Positions 56,578 to 64,000 of a DNA stretch of 64,000 nucleotides are shown here, one piece after another (the stretch's first letter is position 1; every line of letters begins with the position of its first letter). Made by a program: the position numbers and the translations under genes. Origin of the DNA: Rossellomorea sp. BNER (lineage in GTDB: Bacteria > Bacillota > Bacilli > Bacillales > Bacillaceae_B); the NCBI GenBank assembly GCA_024213275.1, contig JANAVG010000002.1, forward strand, positions 1 to 64,000, in the 5' to 3' direction. Under the pieces are notes generated by a model, which searched no databases, was not told where the DNA came from, and saw nothing but the letters and a program-made list of their open reading frames with translations.

Positions 56578-57561
56578 ATGCCAGTGATTTCTTATATCGA
56601 TGCCGTAACAATGGCGATCAGAGAAGAAATGGAACGTGATGAAAAAGTATTCGTTCTTGGAGAAGACGTAGGGAAAAAGGGTGGAGTATTTAAGGCCACT
56701 CACGGATTATATGACCAATTTGGTGAAGACCGTGTTATCGATACTCCACTAGCAGAGTCTGCGATTGCAGGTGTGGGAATTGGTGCGGCAATGTATGGAA
56801 TGCGCCCGATTGCAGAGATGCAGTTTGCAGACTTTATTATGCCGGCAGTAAACCAAATCATCTCTGAAGCAGCACGTATTCGCTATCGTTCAAACAATGA
56901 TTGGAATTGTCCGATGGTTATTCGTGCTCCATATGGTGGAGGTGTGCATGGTGCCCTTTATCATTCACAATCGGTTGAAGCGGTTTTTGCCAATCAACCT
57001 GGATTAAAAATTGTTATGCCTTCCACTCCATATGATGTGAAAGGACTGTTGAAAGCTGCTATCCGTGATGATGATCCAGTCATGTTCTTTGAGCATAAGC
57101 GTGCTTATCGTTTAATTAAAGGGGAAGTTCCTGAAGACGATTATACTTTACCGATCGGGAAAGCAGATGTAAAGCGTGAAGGTGAAGATATTACTGTTAT
57201 TACCTATGGTTTATGTGTTCATTTTGCACAGCAAGCGGCAGAGCGCTTAGCTCAGGATGGAATTGAAACCCATATTCTGGATTTACGCACAATCTACCCA
57301 TTAGATAAAGAAGCGATCATGGAAGCTGCTTCAAAAACTGGAAAAGTACTTCTGCTAACAGAAGACAATAAAGAGGGAAGCATTATGGGTGAAGTAGCAG
57401 CGATTATTTCAGAAAACTGCTTATTTGATCTTGATGCACCGATTCAGCGCCTGGCTGGACCAGATATACCAGCAATGCCATATGCACCAACTATGGAGAA
57501 ATATTTTATGGTCAACCCGGATAAAGTTGAAAAAGCAATGAGAGAATTAGCTGAATTCTAA
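56578..57561 (+). CDS. bkdAB: Branched-chain 2-oxoacid dehydrogenase E1 beta subunit
   Basis: A 327-residue E1 beta: SYIDAVTMAIREEMERDEKV, GEDVGKKGGVFKAT, PLAESAIAGVGIGAAMYG and FFEHKRAYRL are typical. It forms the alpha2beta2 decarboxylase with BkdAA, 12 bases upstream. Confidence 0.96.
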   Translation: MPVISYIDAVTMAIREEMERDEKVFVLGEDVGKKGGVFKATHGLYDQFGEDRVIDTPLAESAIAGVGIGAAMYGMRPIAEMQFADFIMPAVNQIISEAARIRYRSNNDWNCPMVIRAPYGGGVHGALYHSQSVEAVFANQPGLKIVMPSTPYDVKGLLKAAIRDDDPVMFFEHKRAYRLIKGEVPEDDYTLPIGKADVKREGEDITVITYGLCVHFAQQAAERLAQDGIETHILDLRTIYPLDKEAIMEAASKTGKVLLLTEDNKEGSIMGEVAAIISENCLFDLDAPIQRLAGPDIPAMPYAPTMEKYFMVNPDKVEKAMRELAEF

Positions 57562-57633
57562 AACAAACGACAAAACAAAGAATTTAACTGAATAATAGGA
57601 AGACACAATACATGTTGTAAGGAGGGTTCCTCA

Positions 57634-58968
57634 TTGGGTATCGAAAAAATGACAATGCCACAACTTGGGGAAAGTGTTACAGAAGGTACAATCAGTAAAT
57701 GGTTAGTATCTCCTGGTGACAGTGTAAATAAATATGACCCAATTGCTGAAGTTCAAACAGACAAAGTAAACGCAGAAGTACCATCTTCTTTTACAGGTAC
57801 AATTAAAGAATTAATCGCTGATGAAGGAGATACACTTGAAGTAGGTGAAGTCATCTGTTCTATTGAAGTAGAAGGTGGCGGAAGCACTGAAAGTAATGAA
57901 GACTCAGCTCCAAAGCAAGAGGAAGCAGCCCAACCAGATGGGAAATCAGAGGAAAGTGTTCCTCAAAGACAAGCACCTGCAAAGAAAAATGATTCTAGTG
58001 GTAAAGTTCGTTATTCTCCAGCTGTTCTAAGGCTTTCTCAGGAGCATGATATTGATTTAAATCAAGTTGAAGGTTCAGGTAAGGACGGACGAATTACACG
58101 TAAAGACCTTCAGAAGCTAATCGAATCAGGTAATATTCCGAAAGCAGGAGAAGAAAACGCAGCCCCTGTACAGGAAGCACCTAAACAAGCACCTGTTAAA
58201 GATAAACCTTCACAGCCACAAGCTGCTAAATCAGCTGCTCCAGCACCAAATGTACCTGTGGCACCAGGTGATATTGAAATCCCTGTTTCAGGTGTTCGTA
58301 AAGCCATTGCATCGAATATGGTACGAAGTAAGCACGAAGCACCACATGCTTGGACAATGATGGAAATGGATGTAACGAATCTTGTTGAATACCGAAATTC
58401 TATTAAAGGCGAATTTAAGAAGCGTGAAGGCTTTAACTTAACTTTCTTTGCTTTCTTCGTAAAAGCAGTCGCCCAAGCTCTTAAAGAATATCCACAAATC
58501 AACTCTATGTGGGCCGGAGATAAGATTGTTCAAAAGAAAGATATTAATCTTTCCATTGCAGTCGCAACAGATGATGCATTATATGTACCAGTCATCAAAA
58601 ATGCAGACGAAAAAACAATCAAAGGAATTGCAAGAGAAATCACTGAGCTAGCAGGTAAAGTAAGAAATGGTAAATTAACTTCTGATGATATGAAGGGTGG
58701 AACATTTACGGTTAACAATACTGGGTCATTCGGTTCTGTTCAGTCAATGGGCATAATCAACTATCCACAAGCTGCCATTCTTCAAGTAGAGTCCATTGTC
58801 AAACGTCCAGTAGTTATGTCGAATGGAATGATTGCTGTTCGTGACATGGTAAATCTTTGTATGTCACTGGATCACCGTGTGTTAGATGGCCTTGTTTGCG
58901 GAAGATTCTTACAGCGCGTTAAAGAAATTCTAGAGAACACTTCAAAAGAAAATACATCTGTATATTAA
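57634..58968 (+). CDS. bkdB: Dihydrolipoyllysine-residue (2-methylpropanoyl) transferase E2
   Basis: A 444-residue E2. One N-terminal lipoyl domain carries the lipoyl Lys at residue 44 (VQTDKVNAEV). An Ala/Pro-rich linker, a peripheral subunit-binding domain (SPAVLRLSQEHDIDL; GRITRKDLQKLI), a second linker and the catalytic domain with active-site SLDHRVLDG follow. TTG 57634 lies after AAGGAGGG. It is the last gene of the bkd operon. Confidence 0.96.
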   Translation: MGIEKMTMPQLGESVTEGTISKWLVSPGDSVNKYDPIAEVQTDKVNAEVPSSFTGTIKELIADEGDTLEVGEVICSIEVEGGGSTESNEDSAPKQEEAAQPDGKSEESVPQRQAPAKKNDSSGKVRYSPAVLRLSQEHDIDLNQVEGSGKDGRITRKDLQKLIESGNIPKAGEENAAPVQEAPKQAPVKDKPSQPQAAKSAAPAPNVPVAPGDIEIPVSGVRKAIASNMVRSKHEAPHAWTMMEMDVTNLVEYRNSIKGEFKKREGFNLTFFAFFVKAVAQALKEYPQINSMWAGDKIVQKKDINLSIAVATDDALYVPVIKNADEKTIKGIAREITELAGKVRNGKLTSDDMKGGTFTVNNTGSFGSVQSMGIINYPQAAILQVESIVKRPVVMSNGMIAVRDMVNLCMSLDHRVLDGLVCGRFLQRVKEILENTSKENTSVY

Positions 58969-58974
58969 GGTTTT

Positions 58975-59012
58975 TTTAGGACTAACTCTAGTGAGTTAGT
59001 CCTTTTCTTTTC
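58975..59012 (+). terminator. Terminator of the bkd operon
   Basis: AGGACTAACTC and GAGTTAGTCCT form a perfect stem with a short loop, followed by TTTCTTTTC. Confidence 0.9.
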
Positions 59013-59477
59013 TGACCGTAGTTCTTTACCCTCATCAAATAAACGCTAATATAGGTAAAATATTCTGTTTTATCACTAATCCCATATTAAGAAATAATTT
59101 TACTGAATATTCCATGGTAGTTATTTCCTTGTCATGCATTTCGTGATCAAGCTAAGTGACTAAACACTCATTTTCATTATTCCTTCAAGCATATATCGAG
59201 AAAGTCCTTCTTTATAACCTCATACAAAATCATACAAAAACCGTTTATATTCCTATAATTATGAAAAAATCACAACTTCAGGAGCAGATGAGAGAGGATG
59301 AAACACGACTTTTCTATTAATTTCCGAAAATTCAGATTTTATATGACGTTATGCTACAACATTCGACTCTTGTTATTGGTTATCTTTGGTTTAGCACCTA
59401 TTAATTACCAGGTGCAGAGAAGGGGAAGGAGGTAGAAATACTATTCGGAAACAAACAATTGACTAGGAGGGAAATAT
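59013..59477. other. Upstream region of the protease gene
   Basis: About 465 bases with no supported gene. It ends in a strong ribosome site (TAGGAGGGAAAT). The length is large for a leader and fits a regulated promoter region, but I see no confident -35/-10 pair or known operator. Confidence 0.4.
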
Positions 59478-62400
59478 GTGAGGGGAAAAAAGAATCGTAT
59501 GAAATGGATGTCTATCGTACTAACCCTAGTAATGTTCATTCCACTATTGTTTCCAATGAATGCAGGAGCAGCAAATACACCAGCTCAATCCTTAGCAAAA
59601 GATAAGCCATCAACTTCTGTAAAAGATTCGGCTAAAATTAGCCCACAATCTAAGATCACTTCAAAATTACTAGAACAATTTAAGAAAGATAAGCACGTCA
59701 CATACTTAGTGAAGTTCAAAGAGCAAGTGGATACAACAAAAGTAGCTAAAATGGCGGCAGAAAAAGCAGATAAGAAAAATCTTACTGCAAACAGTACAAA
59801 GTTATTGAAAAGAAATATGGTTGTTTCCGAACTACGAGCGAAAGCACTTGAAACGCAAGCTGAAGTGAAACAATACTTAAATAAAGAGAAGAAATCAGGA
59901 AATGTCAAAGAAATAAAAGACTTTTACATTGTAAACGGAATGGCGATTACAAGTACAAAAGAAGTAATGGAAAATATCGCGAATTTCCAGGAAGTTGAGA
60001 AGATTTTACCAAATGAAACACGTCATCTCATTAAACCTGTAAAGGCGGATAGTCCGACAAAGAGCCTTGAGCAACAAAAGGAAAAGAAAAATGCTCAAAA
60101 TAACCCAGCTTCTATTGAATGGAACATTGACCGTGTAGGTGCTCCAGCGGTTTGGGAAATGGGCATTGACGGTGCCGGAACAGTAGTAGCCTCCATTGAT
60201 ACAGGTGTTCAGTGGGATCACCCAGCGCTTAAAGAGCAATATAGAGGTTATGATCCACAAAATCCGGATTCCCCAGATCATGAGTTCAGCTGGTTTGACG
60301 CTACTGCAGGTCAAAGTGCTCCATATGATGATTTAGGTCATGGAACACATGTTACTGGAACAATGGTTGGGGTCGAGCCAGATGGCAGTAACCAAATTGG
60401 TGTGGCTCCAGGTGCAAAATGGATTGCTGTAAAAGCATTCACAGCAAATGGTGGAACAGATGTTGATCTTCTAGAAGCCGGTGAATGGATCCTTGCTCCT
60501 AAAGATGCGGAAGGAAACCCACATCCAGAGATGGCTCCAGATGTTGTCAATAACTCTTGGGGCGGTGGACCAGGTCTAGACGAATGGTATCGCGAAATGG
60601 TTGAGGCATGGAGAGCAGCTGAAATTTTCCCTGAATTTTCAGCTGGAAATACAACGTTTTCAAACCCTGGTGGTCCTGGCTCTGTAGCAACTCCAGCAAA
60701 CTATCCTGAATCATTTGCAACAGGTGCTACGGATATTAATAACGTACTAGCTGGATTTTCGCTACAAGGCCCTTCACCTTATGAAGAAGTGAAGCCGGAA
60801 ATTTCAGCTCCAGGTGTAAACATCCGCTCATCTGTTCCTGGCAGTAACTATGAAGGTGGATGGAATGGTACATCAATGGCCGGACCGCATGTCTCGGCAG
60901 TTGCCGCGTTATTAAGGCAAGCTGATGCAAGTCTGACTGTAAATGAAATGGAAGAAATTTTAGTATCTACAGCGGTTCCATTGACGGACAGTACATTCCC
61001 TGAAGTCCCTAATAATGGATATGGTCATGGCTTAGTTAATGCTTTTGATGCTGTTTCTTCTGTCATGAGTGGGCTTGGAAAGGTAGAAGGTAACGTAACG
61101 AAAGAAGGGGATGACTCAGAAGCACCAGTTCTCAGTCATGATGGTCCTAGCGAAGCATTTAAAGGAATGAGTCTTACTCTTCAAGCTGAGGCTAGTGACA
61201 ATATTAGCGTTACAAATGTATCACTCCAATATCAAAATGAAGATGGGGAATGGGTATCTGTCGACACAAGTAGAACGAGTGGAGACCATAAATCTGGGAC
61301 CTATGAAGCAACCATTCCTGGTGATGCATTAACGGGTGATGAATTAGTCTATAAATGGAGTGCCCTAGATTTTGCTGGCAATGAAGTAGTTAGTGATGGC
61401 TATACAATTGCATTATTAGATGGTATTTCAGTTGGATACGAACAAGATTTTGAATCCTCACCAACTGGATGGACTTCCTATGGTGAAGCGAATAGCTGGG
61501 AGTGGGGAGTTCCAACGAATGGACCTGGTAATGCAGCTTCAGGTGAAAAAGTATATGCCACGAGTCTTGATGACAAATATGGAAACAATGCCAATATGTC
61601 ATTACAATTACCTCCAATCGATTTACCTGAAGGAAACAGTTATTTACAATTTAAGCAATGGCATGAGCTTGAGAATAACTATGATTACGGTCATGTATTT
61701 GTTTCAACAGATCAAGAAAACTGGACACAAGCCCTTCGCGTAAATGGCACAACAGAAGGCTGGGTTGATGGAGAAGTTGATCTAAGTGAATATGCTGGTC
61801 AACGAATCTATGTAGCTTTTAATGTGACTACAGATGGAAGTGTTCCGAAGCAAGGATGGTATATAGATGATGTTAAATTAAGTGCTGAATCTATTTCACC
61901 ATCTAAGAAAGCAGAGCTAGGATTGAAATCAAAAGATGAGAAATCGGCTTCTGTTTCTAAAAAGCCTAAAGTTAATCCGGACAAAATCAAAATCGAAAAA
62001 CCTGTGAAGAAAGAAGCTGAGGTTCCTTCTGATGGTTCAGCACCAGTTCTTCTTCCACTACAAGCAGAAGTAAGTGTGTTAGAAACAGGTCGTTCTGTGT
62101 ATACAAATCCTGCAGATGGATCTTTTGAAATGACCCATGCAGCAGGAGAATTTACACTACAAGCATCTACCTATGGTTACAGGTCTGAAACCCAATCTGT
62201 AACGGTTGAAGCAGATGGCACTTCAACTGCAAACTTCACATTGGAAGAAATTCCTCAAGGTAACGTAACAGGAACAGTTACAAATGAAATTACTGGGGAA
62301 CCAATTGAAGGTGCAACCGTATTTCTTATCGAAGATGCAGCTGTAACACCGATTGAGACAGGTGCAAATGGTGAATATGATTTAGAAGCGTATGAAGGCG

Positions 62401-63845
62401 AATATACTTTAAAAGTAGTAGCTCCCTACTACTATAGTAAAGAAGTAAGTGTCACAATCGAAGGCGGAGAAGTGGCAAACGCTGATATCGCTTTAGAACC
62501 ATTTATCGGATATCCTGGTGAAATTGGATATGATGACGGTACTGCCGAAAATGCTCGAGCCTTTTACGATGCAGGGAACGGATGGGCAGTAAAAATGACT
62601 CTTGAAGAAGGAAATGATACCGCATTAGTTACGGGTGGACTATTCCGATTCTGGGATACAGAATGGCCGGTTCCTGGTGGTACGGATTTCCAAGTGGCGG
62701 TCTATGATGCATCAGGCACTGACGGTGCACCAGGTAAAAAGATAGCAGGTCCATTTGATGCAACTGCTTTAAGAAATGGCGAATGGACACATGTTGATTT
62801 AAGTGAACATGGAATCATGGTAGAAGGAGATTTCTACATGGTTTATATGCAATCACATCCAAATCCAAACACACCTGGACTTGGAACAGATGAAAATGGT
62901 GAAAATGCAGGAAGAAGCTGGCAGTATGTTGGTGGTGCATGGTCTCCGTCACCAGCAGAAGAGGGGAACTACATGATTCGGGCAACAGTCAACTATGAAG
63001 TTACTGCCCCTGTTATCACTTCACCTGAGGATGGTTCTTTCACTAAACAAGATACAGTAACAGTCGAAGGTACTTCTGCACCAACAACAACTGTTCATAT
63101 CTATAACGGTGAAGAGGAGGTAGCGACAGCAGAAACAACAGAAGATGGAACATTCTCTGCAGAGGTTGGCATAAATAATGGGTCTAATACCATTACAGCT
63201 AAGGCTGCTACTGAGCAAGGGATGACAGCTGCATCAGAGCCTGTGACCATTATACTAGATCAAGCGAAGCCAGAATTAGAAATTACTTCCCCTTCTGATG
63301 GAACCAAAACAAATCGTGAAGCGATTACGGTGGAAGGCACGATTGCTGATGAGAATCTTGATTGGATAAAGGTTAATGGACAAAAAGCTTCTGTTAGTGA
63401 CGGGAAGTTTAGTAAAAGAATTTTATTGGATGAAGGCGAAAATATCATTCAAGTAGTAGCTAAGGACAAAGCCGGTAACAAGAAGAAACAAAGTGTAACA
63501 GTAGATGCAAAGTTTGGGGACATTGAGATCGAAAATCTTCTGCCAGCAGAGGATAAAGAACTGAAAAAAGGTGAGTCAGTTAAAATTGAATTCGATAGTG
63601 AGCCGGGATTAGAGGCAACCTTCGTAATTCAAATGCCGCTCACTAATACAAATGGATTGCAAGTATCTGATGCCAATGAACTGCCAATGATGGAAACATC
63701 TGATGGCCATTATGTTGGGTACTATACAGCCACTTCTAATGTAAAGGCACCAGGAGCACAAATAGAAGTGAAGGTTTCTGATGATTATGGAAATGTAACT
63801 ACTCAAATTGCAGAAGGTAAATTGTATATTAACAGTAAAAAGTAA
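59478..63845 (+). CDS. bpr: Bacillopeptidase F-like secreted S8 serine protease
   Basis: A 1455-residue secreted subtilase, close to the length of B. subtilis bacillopeptidase F. A signal peptide ends near AGA-A at 31. An I9-like propeptide covers about 60-185. The S8 catalytic domain has Asp241 (ASIDTGV), His288 (LGHGTHVTG) and Ser466 (NGTSMAGPHVSA). Next comes a MAM/immune-inhibitor-A-like beta-sandwich (about 655-800), a Lys-rich linker and two carboxypeptidase-regulatory-like domains (NEITGEPIEGATVFLIED). A jelly-roll-like region (IGYDDGTAENARAFYDAG) and two Ig-like repeats (SPEDGSFTKQDTVTVEG; SPSDGTKTNREAITVEG) follow. There is no LPxTG. GTG 59478 follows AGGAGGG. Domain borders are estimates. 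Confidence 0.92.
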   Translation: MRGKKNRMKWMSIVLTLVMFIPLLFPMNAGAANTPAQSLAKDKPSTSVKDSAKISPQSKITSKLLEQFKKDKHVTYLVKFKEQVDTTKVAKMAAEKADKKNLTANSTKLLKRNMVVSELRAKALETQAEVKQYLNKEKKSGNVKEIKDFYIVNGMAITSTKEVMENIANFQEVEKILPNETRHLIKPVKADSPTKSLEQQKEKKNAQNNPASIEWNIDRVGAPAVWEMGIDGAGTVVASIDTGVQWDHPALKEQYRGYDPQNPDSPDHEFSWFDATAGQSAPYDDLGHGTHVTGTMVGVEPDGSNQIGVAPGAKWIAVKAFTANGGTDVDLLEAGEWILAPKDAEGNPHPEMAPDVVNNSWGGGPGLDEWYREMVEAWRAAEIFPEFSAGNTTFSNPGGPGSVATPANYPESFATGATDINNVLAGFSLQGPSPYEEVKPEISAPGVNIRSSVPGSNYEGGWNGTSMAGPHVSAVAALLRQADASLTVNEMEEILVSTAVPLTDSTFPEVPNNGYGHGLVNAFDAVSSVMSGLGKVEGNVTKEGDDSEAPVLSHDGPSEAFKGMSLTLQAEASDNISVTNVSLQYQNEDGEWVSVDTSRTSGDHKSGTYEATIPGDALTGDELVYKWSALDFAGNEVVSDGYTIALLDGISVGYEQDFESSPTGWTSYGEANSWEWGVPTNGPGNAASGEKVYATSLDDKYGNNANMSLQLPPIDLPEGNSYLQFKQWHELENNYDYGHVFVSTDQENWTQALRVNGTTEGWVDGEVDLSEYAGQRIYVAFNVTTDGSVPKQGWYIDDVKLSAESISPSKKAELGLKSKDEKSASVSKKPKVNPDKIKIEKPVKKEAEVPSDGSAPVLLPLQAEVSVLETGRSVYTNPADGSFEMTHAAGEFTLQASTYGYRSETQSVTVEADGTSTANFTLEEIPQGNVTGTVTNEITGEPIEGATVFLIEDAAVTPIETGANGEYDLEAYEGEYTLKVVAPYYYSKEVSVTIEGGEVANADIALEPFIGYPGEIGYDDGTAENARAFYDAGNGWAVKMTLEEGNDTALVTGGLFRFWDTEWPVPGGTDFQVAVYDASGTDGAPGKKIAGPFDATALRNGEWTHVDLSEHGIMVEGDFYMVYMQSHPNPNTPGLGTDENGENAGRSWQYVGGAWSPSPAEEGNYMIRATVNYEVTAPVITSPEDGSFTKQDTVTVEGTSAPTTTVHIYNGEEEVATAETTEDGTFSAEVGINNGSNTITAKAATEQGMTAASEPVTIILDQAKPELEITSPSDGTKTNREAITVEGTIADENLDWIKVNGQKASVSDGKFSKRILLDEGENIIQVVAKDKAGNKKKQSVTVDAKFGDIEIENLLPAEDKELKKGESVKIEFDSEPGLEATFVIQMPLTNTNGLQVSDANELPMMETSDGHYVGYYTATSNVKAPGAQIEVKVSDDYGNVTTQIAEGKLYINSKK

Positions 63846-63856
63846 TATGTATATAG

Positions 63857-63893
63857 GGAGAGGAGTCCGATTTACGACTCCTCTTTTTTTTGC
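63857..63893 (+). terminator. Terminator of the protease gene
   Basis: GAGGAGTC and GACTCCTC pair, followed by eight T. Confidence 0.9.
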
Positions 63894-64000
63894 TTTTTTC
63901 CCTTTCATGATTAATCGAAGAAAGGTAAATTCGTTTAAAGAAAAGAAGTGCCGTTGAAGAAATCCACTTTTTTTTATATACTAAAATAGTATTATTATAA

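Overview
The window is chromosomal DNA from a low-GC, endospore-forming Bacillota of the Bacillaceae (Bacillus in the broad sense). Three things show this. Spo0A is near-identical to the Bacillus protein, the spoIIIA operon is complete with spoIVB, and gene order largely follows the B. subtilis yqh-yqi region (comG, yqzE, yqhG/yqhH, gcv, yqhL/lipM, yqhO-P-Q-R, aroQ, papA, efp, spoIIIA, accBC, yqhY, nusB, xse, ispA, dxs, tlyA, argR, recN, spoIVB, spo0A, yqzF, bkd).

Layout. 1-3.1 kb is accessory DNA: a lipoprotein gene and a DUF262/DUF1524 (GmrSD-type) nuclease gene broken by a frameshift. This DNA abuts a comGA lacking its 5' two thirds. comGB-comGG, aroK and yqzE follow. Convergent yqhG/yqhH lie opposite the glycine-riboswitch-controlled gcvT-gcvPA-gcvPB operon. 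Next come yqhL, lipM and a class II (B12-dependent) ribonucleotide reductase with two NrdR boxes, at the place where B. subtilis carries mntR. yqhO to efp follow, then an atypical transcarbamylase, spoIIIAA-AH, accB-accC-yqhY, and about 0.9 kb of repeats.

nusB, xseA, xseB and ispA come next; folD, normally between nusB and xseA, is absent. Between ispA and dxs is the most striking element: about 0.6 kb of structured non-coding sequence followed by a four-helix membrane protein with a DxxxD motif. Position, size and partner gene identify this as the OLE RNA / OapA ribonucleoprotein system. After dxs and tlyA come argR, recN, spoIVB and spo0A, then small genes and the sigma-54/BkdR-controlled branched-chain 2-oxoacid operon (ptb-bcd-buk-lpdV-bkdAA-bkdAB-bkdB). 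The window ends with a 1455-residue bacillopeptidase F-like secreted protease.

How the genes fit together. gcvT/gcvPA/gcvPB form most of the glycine cleavage system, and LipM attaches octanoyl groups to lipoyl domains such as GcvH. The bkd operon degrades Val/Ile/Leu and supplies branched-chain acyl-CoA primers; accBC supplies malonyl-CoA. ispA and dxs feed isoprenoid synthesis. Spo0A, SpoIIIA and SpoIVB cover sporulation entry, the mother cell-forespore channel and sigma-K signalling. Natural transformation is probably impaired, because ComGA has lost its Walker A half.

Most annotated starts were chosen by ribosome-binding-site spacing. Two genes (spoIIIAD and the transcarbamylase) appear to lack a conventional start codon at the expected place. 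All assignments are from reading the sequence and from family knowledge; no searches were run.
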